A stretch of 64,000 nucleotides of DNA from contig NZ_KI421511.1 of NCBI RefSeq assembly GCF_000473265.1, positions 7,971,314-8,035,313 of the forward strand. The letters run 5' to 3'. The position numbers and the translations under genes were made by a program. Origin of the DNA: Amycolatopsis thermoflava N1165 (lineage in GTDB: Bacteria; Actinomycetota; Actinomycetes; Mycobacteriales; Pseudonocardiaceae). Position 1 is the stretch's first letter. Each line of letters opens with the position of its first letter. Positions 1-7,734 of this stretch are shown one piece after another. The notes under the pieces are model-generated. The model ran no database searches. It was given only the letters and a program-made list of their open reading frames with translations, and had not been told where the DNA came from.

Positions 1-715
1 GAGCGAGCGGCCGACCGACAAGGAGTACGACCGCTACCTGTGGCTCATCGAGGAGATGCGCCGCGCGGGGTACGACCAGAAGGAGATCGTGCGCCGCTCC
101 AGCTTCCTGGTCGGCGACGTGTTCATCACCGCGTTGTTCGCGGTGTCCTGCGACGTGCTGATCGAGCTCGGCACGGAGTTCGGCCAGGACGAGGACAAGC
201 TCGCTGACCTGGCATTGTGGGCGTCGCGGGCGCGGGACGCGGTGGCGGCGAGCTGCCACTCGGTGTCCGGTATGGCCCGCGACCGGGACCTGCGCGCCAA
301 CCGGTGGCTCGACACGCAGACGATCGCCGGGTTCGCGCCGCTGCTGTGCGGCGGCGCGCCGGACGAGGTCCAGTTGCGGCTGCTGTCGCTGCTGGACAGC
401 GACCGCTGGTGCGGCCACCCCGACCTGCTGGCGCCGGTGCCGCCGTCGGTGTCGCCGATGCGACCCGGCTTCAACCCGCGCCAGTACTGGCGCGGTCCAC
501 AGTGGCCGGTGGTGAACTGGCTGTTCGGGTGGGCGTTCGAGCGCCGCGGCTGGCACGAGCGGGCGCGCAAGCTGCGGGAGGCCGGACTGCGGCTGACCGA
601 CGACGGCGCGTTCGGCGAGTACTACGAGCCCTTCACCGGTGAACCGCTGGGCAGCACCGACCAGAGCTGGACCGCGGCCGTGGTACTGGACTGGCTCTGC
701 GCCGACGCCGACTGA
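1..715 (+). CDS. MGH1-like/GH63-type glycosidase, C-terminal part (5' end outside window)
   Basis: Reading frame 2 is open from the window edge to a TGA at 713-715, so this is the last ~237 residues of a longer gene. The protein is Trp-rich and resembles the (alpha/alpha)6 barrel of GH63/GH37-like enzymes, including the glucosylglycerate and mannosylglycerate hydrolases of actinobacteria. Family-type signatures are visible: RQYWRGPQWPVVNW followed near the end by FGEYYEPFTG and DQSWTAA. In this family a Glu in the late E-Y-Y segment acts in catalysis; assigning the Glu of GEYYEP that role is inference. The exact sugar substrate cannot be read from the C-terminus. The next gene lies head-to-head at its 3' end (convergent), 5 bp away. 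Confidence 0.75.
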   Translation, partial: SERPTDKEYDRYLWLIEEMRRAGYDQKEIVRRSSFLVGDVFITALFAVSCDVLIELGTEFGQDEDKLADLALWASRARDAVAASCHSVSGMARDRDLRANRWLDTQTIAGFAPLLCGGAPDEVQLRLLSLLDSDRWCGHPDLLAPVPPSVSPMRPGFNPRQYWRGPQWPVVNWLFGWAFERRGWHERARKLREAGLRLTDDGAFGEYYEPFTGEPLGSTDQSWTAAVVLDWLCADAD

Positions 716-720
716 GGCGG

Positions 721-1814
721 TCACCACCAGGCCGACGCCTGGCGACCGCCGAGGACGAGGCCGCCGTCCCGCACCTCGAAGGACGCGCCGTCGGTCAGGT
801 TGTCCGGCAGCGCGGAGCCGTGCAGGCGCTCCAGCCGGACCGGCATCGGTTTCGACCAGATGTGCTCGCCGCCGTCGACGCGGAAGCCCAGGGTGATCTC
901 GTACGTGGCCGACCTGACGGAGGCGAGCGCGACGTGGAAGCGCTCCACACCGCCGGGTTCGATCGCCCTGGACAACGCGTAGTCCCGCCGCTGTCCGGGC
1001 TCCGCGTCGAGCACCACCGCGTGCACCGTGGACGGGGGTACCGCGTTGTAGCTGACCTCGTGGAACTCGTAGGAGAACCCGTGGTCGCCGACCCAGAGCA
1101 CCTCTGGTGAGACCGGTTCGTCGATGGCGCAGCGCACGTCGGTGCGGGTGATCTCATGGGAGTTCCCGTCCTCGGCTTCGTAGCTCCCCGTCACGGTGAT
1201 GCCGACCGGCACCGACGCCGTCTCCGGGAGAGCGCCGACGTAGCGGAGGTGCCACTGCTGGCGTGGGCTGTCACCGCGGGGCAGGTTCTCGAAGTACTCG
1301 CCGACGTGCCAGCGCTCGTGGTGGGAGAGGAACGTCCGGAAGTCCGCCGCCCCTTGACGAGCACCGAGAAGGAATCGAGGAACGCCGTCGCGTTCCCGCG
1401 GTTGACGAACTTGCAGTCGATCGCGCCGACCTCGAACTTCTGCTCGAGCACCTCGTACCGGTTGCCGGTGGCCGGGTTCGCGGCCGGACTGGACAGTTCC
1501 GGGTCGAGCGAGGTGCCCACCAGGGACACCACCGCCTGCTTGGGCCGGGTGCGGCGCGGGAGCAGCGCGGTGAGCACGAATCCCGCGAACCCGAACACCA
1601 CGGCCACGACGGCCAGCCAGAACACCTTCGACACGATCGAATCGACCAGCGTGAACGTATCGTTGCCCTGCAGCGGGGACAATACGCTGAGGTTGAGCAC
1701 CTGCTGGTAGAGCAGGTAGAGGATCACCACGGCCAGGCCGGCGAGCGTGAGCGGCGTCTTCAGCTGGCCGATGATCTTGGCGAACGTTTCGAGGTGGTTC
1801 CCATGTGGCGTCAT
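721..1814 (-). CDS. Hypothetical membrane protein interrupted by an apparent -1 frameshift
   Basis: ATG at 1814 opens a frame with two hydrophobic segments (about residues 16-38 and 62-86). A soluble domain follows, up to the residues SFSVLVKG near position 1355. From there the sensible reading continues in another frame (AADFRTFLSHHERWHVGEYF...) and runs to TGA at 721-723. The two halves join at a run of four G on the coding strand (AAGGGGC, about 1350-1357). One extra G, or one -1 slip, would give a single protein of about 364 residues. I do not recognise the family. The layout suggests a membrane-anchored protein with a beta-rich extracytoplasmic or cytoplasmic domain. It could be a sequencing error in a G run, a recent inactivation, or real frameshifting. 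Confidence 0.55.
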
Positions 1815-1882
1815 TTCCCGGCCAGGACCAGCGGATGATCCATGTTATCCGCGGGCGCGGCGCCGACTGATACCGAACGAAA

Positions 1883-1915
1883 AGAGGGGCGTGACGGCAG
1901 CCGTCACGCCCCTCT
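1883..1915 (-). terminator. Rho-independent terminator of the gluABCD operon
   Basis: A perfect 15-bp inverted repeat (1883-1897 with 1901-1915, loop CAG) starts 16 bp after the gluD stop. On the minus strand the stem is followed by CTTTTCGTT, so it has the stem plus T-tract expected of an intrinsic terminator for leftward transcription. It separates the transporter operon from the frameshifted gene downstream. Confidence 0.85.
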
Positions 1916-1930
1916 CTTTCGTCGTGTGGA

Positions 1931-2791
1931 TCAGGCCACGCCCACGACGTCCTCGGTCGTCGGCGGGCGCTCGACCTCCACGTGTTTCTTGCTGCGCCGC
2001 TGGCGGCGTTCGATGTAGTTCGCCAGCGCGGTGAGCAGCAGGCACAGCGCGATGTACATCGCCGCGACCACCAGCGTGGACGGCACGATCGGGCGGCCGA
2101 ACGTGCCCTGCGAGCCGATGTAGCGGGCATAGTACAGCAGCTCGGGGTAGGTGACCAGGAACCCGAGCGCGGTGTCCTTGAGCAGCACCACGAGCTGGCT
2201 GATGATGGTCGGCAGCATCGACCGGACCGCCTGCGGGATCAGGACGAGCGTCATCACCTGCGTCTTGCGCATGCCCAGCGCGTACGCCGCCTCGCTCTGG
2301 CCCTTCGGCAGCGCCAGGATGCCGGCGCGGAACACCTCCGCCAGCACCGACCCGTTGTACAGGGTCAGGCCAAGCACCACGGCGGCGAACGGCGGCAGGG
2401 AGATGCCCAGCGCGGGTGCGCCGTAGTAGAAGAGGAACATCAGGATCAGCAGCGGGATGGCGCGGAAGAACTCCACGATTCCGGTGGAGACGCCGCGGAC
2501 CCAGGCGTGGTCGGACAGGCGGCCTGCGGCGAAGATCGCGCCGAACACCAGGGCCAGCACGGCGCCGAGGGCGAATGCCTGCAGGGTGGCGAGCAGGGCG
2601 TCGAGCAGGTCGCGCTGGACCTGGGCGTACTGCAGCCACTCCCAGCGGCGGGCGGAGAACTGGCCGCTGTCGATGAACCGCCAGATGATGTAGGCGATCA
2701 CCGCGGCGACGATGAGGGTGCCCAGGACGGCGAGCACGCGGTAGCGGGCGCGGGCCTTGGGACCGGGGATGTCGAACAGGACGTTGCTCAT
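1931..2791 (-). CDS. gluD: Glutamate-type ABC transporter, permease subunit 2
   Basis: 286-residue inner-membrane permease of the polar amino acid (HisM/GluD) family, last gene of the importer operon. Start ATG at 2791 overlaps the gluC stop as ATGA, giving translational coupling. The N-terminus is cytoplasmic (FDIPGPKARARYR). Five or so membrane segments follow, and the EAA cytoplasmic loop that docks on the ATPase is recognisable as EVFRAGILALPKGQSEAAYALGMRKTQ. A Lys/Arg-rich tail ends the protein. In Corynebacterium glutamicum GluABCD imports glutamate. The whole four-gene order is the same here, so glutamate or a related acidic amino acid is the likely substrate, though this is inferred from homology only. 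Confidence 0.9.
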   Translation of the reverse strand: MSNVLFDIPGPKARARYRVLAVLGTLIVAAVIAYIIWRFIDSGQFSARRWEWLQYAQVQRDLLDALLATLQAFALGAVLALVFGAIFAAGRLSDHAWVRGVSTGIVEFFRAIPLLILMFLFYYGAPALGISLPPFAAVVLGLTLYNGSVLAEVFRAGILALPKGQSEAAYALGMRKTQVMTLVLIPQAVRSMLPTIISQLVVLLKDTALGFLVTYPELLYYARYIGSQGTFGRPIVPSTLVVAAMYIALCLLLTALANYIERRQRRSKKHVEVERPPTTEDVVGVA

Positions 2792-3435
2792 CGCGCCACG
2801 CTCCAGCGCTTCTCGAGGGTCCGCTGGATGAAGGACAGGACCGCGACCAGGATGATGAACCCGAGGGCGACCCACAGCAGGCCGACCAGCTGGTTGTCAC
2901 CGCGCTCGGACAGGTACTGGCGGATCGCACCGGCCTCGGCGACGGAGAACCCGGCGGCGATGGTGGTGTTCTTCAGCAGCGCGATGAGCATGCTCATCAG
3001 CGGCGGCACCACCGAGCGGATGGCCTGGGGCAGCACGATCTGGCCGAGGATCTGGGTGAAGGTCAGCCCGAGCGCGCGGGCGGCTTCGGCCTGGCCGACG
3101 GGGACGGTGTTGATGCCCGAGCGGACGACCTCGCAGATGAACGCCGAGGTGTACAGGGTCAGCGACACGACCGCGGCGGTGAAGTAGCTCAGGTCGACGA
3201 TGTCGAGCAGCGGGTAGGCGAACACCAGGAACACGAACACCAGCGTCAGCGGGGTGTTGCGGATCAGTGTCACGTAGGTGGCGCCGACGGCGCGGAACAC
3301 CGGGACCGGGCTCACCCGAAGGCCGGCCAGGAAGGTGCCGAAGATCAGGCTAGCCACGCCGGATATCAGGAACAGCTTGATCGTGGTCCAGAAGAACGGA
3401 CCGTAGAGGTCCAAGTTGTCGAGCAGGACGTCCAT
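2788..3435 (-). CDS. gluC: Glutamate-type ABC transporter, permease subunit 1
   Basis: 215-residue permease of the polar amino acid ABC family, pairing with GluD to form the membrane channel. ATG at 3435 begins MDVLLDNLDLYGPFFWTT, typical of GluC. The EAA-loop motif is EVVRSGINTVPVGQAEAARALGLTFTQ, which contacts the GluA ATPase. Its stop overlaps the gluD start by four bases. It lies 86 bp downstream of gluB, and that gap carries a strong hairpin, so the permeases are probably made at lower level than the binding protein. Confidence 0.9.
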   Translation of the reverse strand: MDVLLDNLDLYGPFFWTTIKLFLISGVASLIFGTFLAGLRVSPVPVFRAVGATYVTLIRNTPLTLVFVFLVFAYPLLDIVDLSYFTAAVVSLTLYTSAFICEVVRSGINTVPVGQAEAARALGLTFTQILGQIVLPQAIRSVVPPLMSMLIALLKNTTIAAGFSVAEAGAIRQYLSERGDNQLVGLLWVALGFIILVAVLSFIQRTLEKRWSVAR

Positions 3436-3477
3436 CGGGCCTTCCCCGCCGCGGTTCGATGAGTGGGTGGAAACGGG

Positions 3478-3513
3478 TGTGGCCGGTGAGCACGCTCGCG
3501 CTCACCGGCCACA
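3478..3513 (-). promoter_or_regulatory. Intercistronic hairpin between gluB and gluC
   Basis: A perfect 13-bp inverted repeat (3478-3490 with 3501-3513, 10-base loop) begins 8 bp after the gluB stop. There is no T-run after it on the minus strand. It is therefore more likely an RNA-stabilising or partial-attenuation structure than a full terminator, a common way of giving more solute-binding protein than permease. Confidence 0.7.
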
Positions 3514-3521
3514 GAGGAGTG

Positions 3522-4433
3522 TCAGTAGCGCTGGATCGCCGGAGGCGTCGCGGCCGAGCCGGACTTGCCGAGGGTGGCGTCGTAGATCTTCTGCCAGGTG
3601 CCGTCGTCGATGGCGGCCTGCAGCAGGTCGTCCACCTTGCCGCGCAGCGCGGCGTCGTCACGGGGCAGGCCGATGCCGTACGGCTCCTGCGAGAACGTCT
3701 TGCCGACGACCTTCAGGTTGTCCGGGTCCTGGGCGGCGAAGCCCTTGAGGATGGCGTCGTCGGTGGTGACGGCGTCCACCTCCTTGGTGATCAGCTTCTC
3801 CACGCACTGCGAGTACTTCTGGAACTCGACGATGTTCCCGGCCTCGGTCAGCTGCTGGTCGCGCACGCGCTGGATCGGGGTCGACCCGGTCACCGAGCAG
3901 ACCTTCTTGCCCTTCAGCGTCTCCGGGCCGGTGATCGAGGTGTCGTCCTTGCGCACCAGCAGGTCCTGCCCGGCCATGAAGTACGGGCCGGCGAAGGACA
4001 CCTGGGTCTTGCGCTTGTCGGTGATGGTGTAGGTGCCGACGTAGTAGTCGACGTTGCCGTTGGTGATCGCGGCTTCACGCGCGGCCGAGTCGACCGTGGT
4101 GAAGGTGATCTTGCTCTCGTCGAAGCCGAGGCCCGCGGCGACCATCTTGGCGATCTCGATGTCGAAACCCTGGAACTTGCCGGTCGTCGGGTCCTTCAGG
4201 CCCAGGCCCGGCTGGTCGTCCTTCACGCCGATGGTCAGCTTGCCTGCGCCCTTGATCTTGGCGAAGGTCGGCGAGCCGGCCACGTCCACGTTCTGGGCCA
4301 CCGTGTAGGTGGGCAGCGCGGCGGCGTCGGTTCCGGTGTCCCCGGTGCCGCCGGAGGGGGTCCCCTCCTTGCCGCAAGCGGTCAGCGTCAGGGCGCCGAC
4401 CAGCAGGCCCGCTGCCAGGGTGCGGATCTTCAT
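3522..4433 (-). CDS. gluB: Glutamate-binding lipoprotein of the ABC importer
   Basis: 303-residue extracytoplasmic solute-binding protein (SBP_bac_3 family). ATG at 4433 starts a lipoprotein signal, MKIRTLAAG..., with lipobox LTAC and lipidated Cys at residue 20. A Gly/Thr/Ala-rich linker follows and then the binding domain. The domain begins with the family-type segment LTIGVKDDQPGLGLKDPTTGKFQGFDIEIAKM. The segment VDYYVGTYTITDKRKTQVSFAGPYF is characteristic of the glutamate and glutamine branch. It is the second gene of gluABCD, 57 bp after gluA. Ligand specificity is inferred from the gene set, not demonstrated. Confidence 0.92.
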   Translation of the reverse strand: MKIRTLAAGLLVGALTLTACGKEGTPSGGTGDTGTDAAALPTYTVAQNVDVAGSPTFAKIKGAGKLTIGVKDDQPGLGLKDPTTGKFQGFDIEIAKMVAAGLGFDESKITFTTVDSAAREAAITNGNVDYYVGTYTITDKRKTQVSFAGPYFMAGQDLLVRKDDTSITGPETLKGKKVCSVTGSTPIQRVRDQQLTEAGNIVEFQKYSQCVEKLITKEVDAVTTDDAILKGFAAQDPDNLKVVGKTFSQEPYGIGLPRDDAALRGKVDDLLQAAIDDGTWQKIYDATLGKSGSAATPPAIQRY

Positions 4434-4490
4434 CTGGATTCCTGTTCTCCCGGGATCGGGCGGCGCCTGCCGGGCGCCGCGGGAACTCAA

Positions 4491-5246
4491 CTAGTGCGTC
4501 AGGATCTTGCCGAGGAAGTCCTTGGCGCGGTCCGACTTCGGCTTGGTGAAGAACTCGTCCGGCGACGCGTCCTCGACGATCTCCCCGTCGGACATGAACA
4601 CCACGCGGTTCGCCGCGCGACGGGCGAAGCCCATCTCGTGCGTGACCACGAGCATCGTCATGCCTTCCTTCGCCAGCCCGGTCATCGTGTCCAGGACCTC
4701 CTGGACCATCTCCGGGTCCAGCGCCGAGGTGGGCTCGTCGAACAGCATCACCTTCGGCCTCATCGCCAGCGCCCGCGCGATCGCCGCACGCTGCTGCTGA
4801 CCGCCCGACAGCTGAGCCGGGTACTTCTGCGCCTGGTTCGCGATGCCCACCCGGTCCAGCAGCTGCATCGCGGTCTTGCGCGCCTCGTCCTGCCCGACCT
4901 TGCGGACCTTCACCGGCGCGAGCATCACGTTCTCGACGATGGTCTTGTGCGCGAACAGGTTGAACGACTGGAACACCATGCCGACCTCGGCGCGCAGCGC
5001 GGCCAGCGCCTTGCCCTCCGCGGGCAGCGGCTGCCCGTCCACCTCGATCTCGCCGGAGTTGATCGGCTCCAGCCGGTTGATCGCGCGGCACAGCGTCGAC
5101 TTGCCGGACCCGGACGGGCCGAGCACCACGACGACCTGGCCCTTGGGCACCTCGAGGTTGATGTCCTTGAGCACGTGCAGGTCACCGAAGAACTTGTTCA
5201 CGCCCGCAGCCCTGATCATCGCTGGTGCTGACGTAGCTGTGCTCAT
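4491..5246 (-). CDS. gluA: Glutamate-type ABC transporter, ATP-binding subunit
   Basis: 251-residue ATPase that powers the GluBCD importer. The ATG at 5246 is chosen over an upstream in-frame start because a strong ribosome site (GGAGGG) lies 3-4 bases before it and the family begins here. Walker A is GPSGSGKST at residues 43-51, the signature is LSGGQQQR, Walker B is VMLFDEPTSALD and the switch His is in VTHEM. It heads the operon, and transcription runs leftward to the terminator at 1.9 kb. The 230 bp upstream is shared with the divergent small secreted protein and must carry both promoters; I see no clear operator there. Confidence 0.93.
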   Translation of the reverse strand: MSTATSAPAMIRAAGVNKFFGDLHVLKDINLEVPKGQVVVVLGPSGSGKSTLCRAINRLEPINSGEIEVDGQPLPAEGKALAALRAEVGMVFQSFNLFAHKTIVENVMLAPVKVRKVGQDEARKTAMQLLDRVGIANQAQKYPAQLSGGQQQRAAIARALAMRPKVMLFDEPTSALDPEMVQEVLDTMTGLAKEGMTMLVVTHEMGFARRAANRVVFMSDGEIVEDASPDEFFTKPKSDRAKDFLGKILTH

Positions 5247-5476
5247 CTGCCCTCCATAGCCAGGCTCACTCGGCGATCTAACACCGTGACGCGCCCCCGC
5301 GCCCGTAAATCGAATCAAACGCAACCTAGGTGTCATCCGTTCTGCCCGTTTTCGACGGACGGTGACCCCGGGTGCGGGTAACTGTAGTCAGGCGAGCGGT
5401 GCAGCTCGGACGGGGTCGCTTCGCTCGAACGGGGCACACCGCTGCGCTCGGCGTCGTCACGTTCGATACTCGGTTC

Positions 5477-5713
5477 GTGACCGCACGCAACCTCCGCAAG
5501 CTGGCCGCCGCGCTCGTGCTCGGCGCGGGGCTGTGCACGCTCGCCGCCCCCGCTGCCCACGCCGACGGCGTCAGCCTGAAAGCCGGCCCGTACCCGACGC
5601 AGGCGGACTGCCAGTCGCAGCTGTCGTCCTGGCCGGGACACATCTGCACGTCCATCCCGGACCTGCTGCCCGGCCCCATCCCCGAAGGCTGGTACGTCGC
5701 GCTGCGAACCTGA
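5477..5713 (+). CDS. Small secreted protein
   Basis: 78-residue product from GTG at 5477, chosen because it places a normal Sec signal peptide at the N-terminus (TARNLRKLAAALVLGAGL...APAAHA, cleavage after AHA). The upstream in-frame codons add an Arg-rich stretch atypical for secretion. The mature part is about 45 residues with two Cys (DCQSQ and HICTS) that could form a disulfide, and it is rich in Pro and Gly. The layout is like many short actinobacterial exported proteins of unknown role. It stands alone between divergent gluA and miaB. Confidence 0.7.
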   Translation: MTARNLRKLAAALVLGAGLCTLAAPAAHADGVSLKAGPYPTQADCQSQLSSWPGHICTSIPDLLPGPIPEGWYVALRT

Positions 5714-5759
5714 CGCGCGCGAAGGCGGGCAACCCCGAAGAGTTACGCTGGTAGCCGTC

Positions 5760-5795
5760 ATGGCTTGTCTTACCAGCGAACACGGTGCCCGATGA
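5760..5795 (+). other. Possible leaderless mini-ORF coupled to miaB
   Basis: ATG at 5760 encodes the 11-residue peptide MACLTSEHGAR, whose TGA (5793-5795) overlaps the miaB ATG (5792) as ATGA. A -10-like TACGCT lies at 5744-5749, which would put the transcript start only a few bases before this ATG. No Shine-Dalgarno sequence precedes the miaB ATG. The mini-ORF could therefore load ribosomes for miaB. This is inference; an alternative is that miaB starts at TTG 5765. Confidence 0.3.
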
Positions 5796-7276
5796 ACGGT
5801 GGCAAAACCTACCAGATCCGCACGTTCGGCTGCCAGATGAACGTGCACGACTCCGAGCGGCTCGCGGGCCAGCTGGAGGAGGCGGGCTACGTTCCGGCGG
5901 GCGCGGACGACGCGCCCGACCTCGTCGTGTTCAACACGTGCGCGGTGCGCGAGAACGCGGACAACAAGCTCTACGGCACCCTCGGGCACCTGCGCCCGGC
6001 CAAGGACGCCAACCCGGACATGCAGATCGCCGTCGGCGGCTGCCTCGCCCAGAAGGACCGCGGCGAGATCGTCAAGCGCGCCCCGTGGGTGGACGTCGTG
6101 TTCGGCACCCACAACATCGGCGCCCTGCCGGTGCTGCTGGAACGCGCCCGGCACAACGCCGAGGCCGAGGTGGAGATCCTCGAGTCGCTGGAGACGTTTC
6201 CCTCGACGCTGCCCGCGCGGCGCGAGTCGGCCTACTCGGGCTGGGTCTCGATCTCCGTGGGCTGCAACAACACCTGCACCTTCTGCATCGTGCCGTCGCT
6301 GCGCGGCAAGGAGCGCGACCGGCGGCCCGGCGAGGTCCTGGCCGAGGTCGAGGCGCTCGTCGCCGAGGGCGTGCTGGAAGTGACGCTGCTCGGGCAGAAC
6401 GTCAACTCCTACGGCGTCGAGTTCGGCGAGCGGGACGCCTTCTCCAAGCTGCTGCGCGCCTGCGGCGGCATCGACGGCCTGGAGCGGGTCCGCTTCACCT
6501 CGCCGCACCCGGCGGCGTTCACCGACGACGTCATCGACGCGATGGCCGAGACCCCGAACGTCTGCCCGCAGCTGCACATGCCGCTGCAGTCCGGTTCGGA
6601 CCGCATCCTGCGCGAGATGCGCCGCTCCTACCGGTCCAGCCGGTTCCTGTCCATTCTGGACAAGGTGCGGGACCGGATCCCGGACGCGGCCATCACCACC
6701 GACATCATCGTCGGGTTCCCCGGCGAGACCGAGGAGGACTTCCAGGCCACGCTCGACGTCGTGCGCGAGGCCCGGTTCTCCAGCGCGTTCACCTTCCAGT
6801 ACTCCAAGCGCCCCGGAACCCCCGCGGCCGAGCTGCCGGACCAGCTGCCCAAGCAGGTCGTGCAGGAGCGCTACGACCGGCTGGTCGAGCTGGTCAACGA
6901 GATCGCCTGGGACGAGAACAAGAAGCTGGTCGGGCGCAAGGTCGAGCTGCTGGTCGCCGAAGGCGAGGGCCGCAAGGACACCGAGACCCGGCGGATGAGC
7001 GGGCGCGCCCGCGACGGCAGGCTGGTGCACTTCACGCCGACCGGGTCCGCGATCGAGGGTTCGGTGCGGCCGGGTGACGTGGTCGAAACCGTGGTCACCT
7101 ACGGCGCGCCGCACCACCTCGTCGCCGACGGCGACCTGCTGTCGCACCGGCGCACCCGCGCCGGTGACAACGTGGAGGCGGGCCGCCGGCCCAAGACCGA
7201 CGGGGTCAGCCTCGGGCTGCCGTCGTTCGGCCGTCCGGCGCCCCAGCCGGTGACGACGGGCGGGTGCGGACTGTGA
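5792..7276 (+). CDS. miaB: tRNA-2-methylthio-N6-dimethylallyladenosine synthase MiaB
   Basis: 494-residue radical-SAM methylthiotransferase that adds the methylthio group to i6A37 of tRNAs reading UNN codons. The N-terminal UPF0004 domain has the three cluster Cys at residues 14 (FGCQMN), 50 (NTCAVRE) and 84 (GGCLAQK). The radical-SAM triad is C158, C162 and C165 (CNNTCTFC). A TRAM domain follows near residues 385-455, then a variable tail. ATG 5792 begins MNGGKTYQIRTFG, where homologues begin; TTG 5765 is an in-frame alternative. Its stop overlaps the next gene as GTGA. The partner enzyme MiaA, which makes the substrate, is encoded at 14.8 kb in the same window. Confidence 0.97.
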   Translation: MNGGKTYQIRTFGCQMNVHDSERLAGQLEEAGYVPAGADDAPDLVVFNTCAVRENADNKLYGTLGHLRPAKDANPDMQIAVGGCLAQKDRGEIVKRAPWVDVVFGTHNIGALPVLLERARHNAEAEVEILESLETFPSTLPARRESAYSGWVSISVGCNNTCTFCIVPSLRGKERDRRPGEVLAEVEALVAEGVLEVTLLGQNVNSYGVEFGERDAFSKLLRACGGIDGLERVRFTSPHPAAFTDDVIDAMAETPNVCPQLHMPLQSGSDRILREMRRSYRSSRFLSILDKVRDRIPDAAITTDIIVGFPGETEEDFQATLDVVREARFSSAFTFQYSKRPGTPAAELPDQLPKQVVQERYDRLVELVNEIAWDENKKLVGRKVELLVAEGEGRKDTETRRMSGRARDGRLVHFTPTGSAIEGSVRPGDVVETVVTYGAPHHLVADGDLLSHRRTRAGDNVEAGRRPKTDGVSLGLPSFGRPAPQPVTTGGCGL

Positions 7277-7734
7277 GCGAGAGCGACTACGACCGGCTGG
7301 GCACCGACGTCGACGAGGTCGTCACCAAGGCCTCCCGCACCGTCGAGCTGGGCCGGCGCGGGTTCGTCATCGCGGTGCTGGTGTTCGTGCTGCTGGTGGG
7401 GCAGCTGTTGCCGTGGGTCGGTCCGCACGTGGGCTGGCAGGTGCTGCTCGGGCAGGGCGGCGGCATCCCGCAGCTGTTCGCGGTCACGTCCACGGTGATC
7501 GGCGTGCTGGCCTCCGCGCTGACGCTGATGACGCGCCGCTGGTGGCTGTCGTGGGTGTGCGCGATGGGCGGCTGGTTCGCCTCCGTCGACGGGCTGCTGG
7601 CGATCTGGTCGCAGCAGTCGTCAGTCGCCAACGGCGCCACCGGGCGCGGTCCCGGCATCGGCATGGTGATCGCGCTGGTCGCGATCATCCTGCTGGCCGC
7701 CCAGTGGATGCGCACCGCCTGGTCCCGCACCTGA
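7273..7734 (+). CDS. Rv2732c-like conserved membrane protein
   Basis: 153 residues starting at GTG 7273, overlapping the miaB stop (GTGA). A GTG nine bases upstream is an alternative. An acidic, hydrophilic N-terminus (SESDYDRLGTDVDEVV) precedes four predicted membrane segments: FVIAVLVFVLLVGQLLPWV, LFAVTSTVIGVLASALTLM, a segment around WWLSWVCAMGGWFASVDGLLAIW, and GMVIALVAIILLAAQWM. The same kind of small membrane protein directly follows miaB in mycobacteria (Rv2732c). The function is unknown there too. Translational coupling suggests co-production with MiaB. Confidence 0.85.
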   Translation: MSESDYDRLGTDVDEVVTKASRTVELGRRGFVIAVLVFVLLVGQLLPWVGPHVGWQVLLGQGGGIPQLFAVTSTVIGVLASALTLMTRRWWLSWVCAMGGWFASVDGLLAIWSQQSSVANGATGRGPGIGMVIALVAIILLAAQWMRTAWSRT

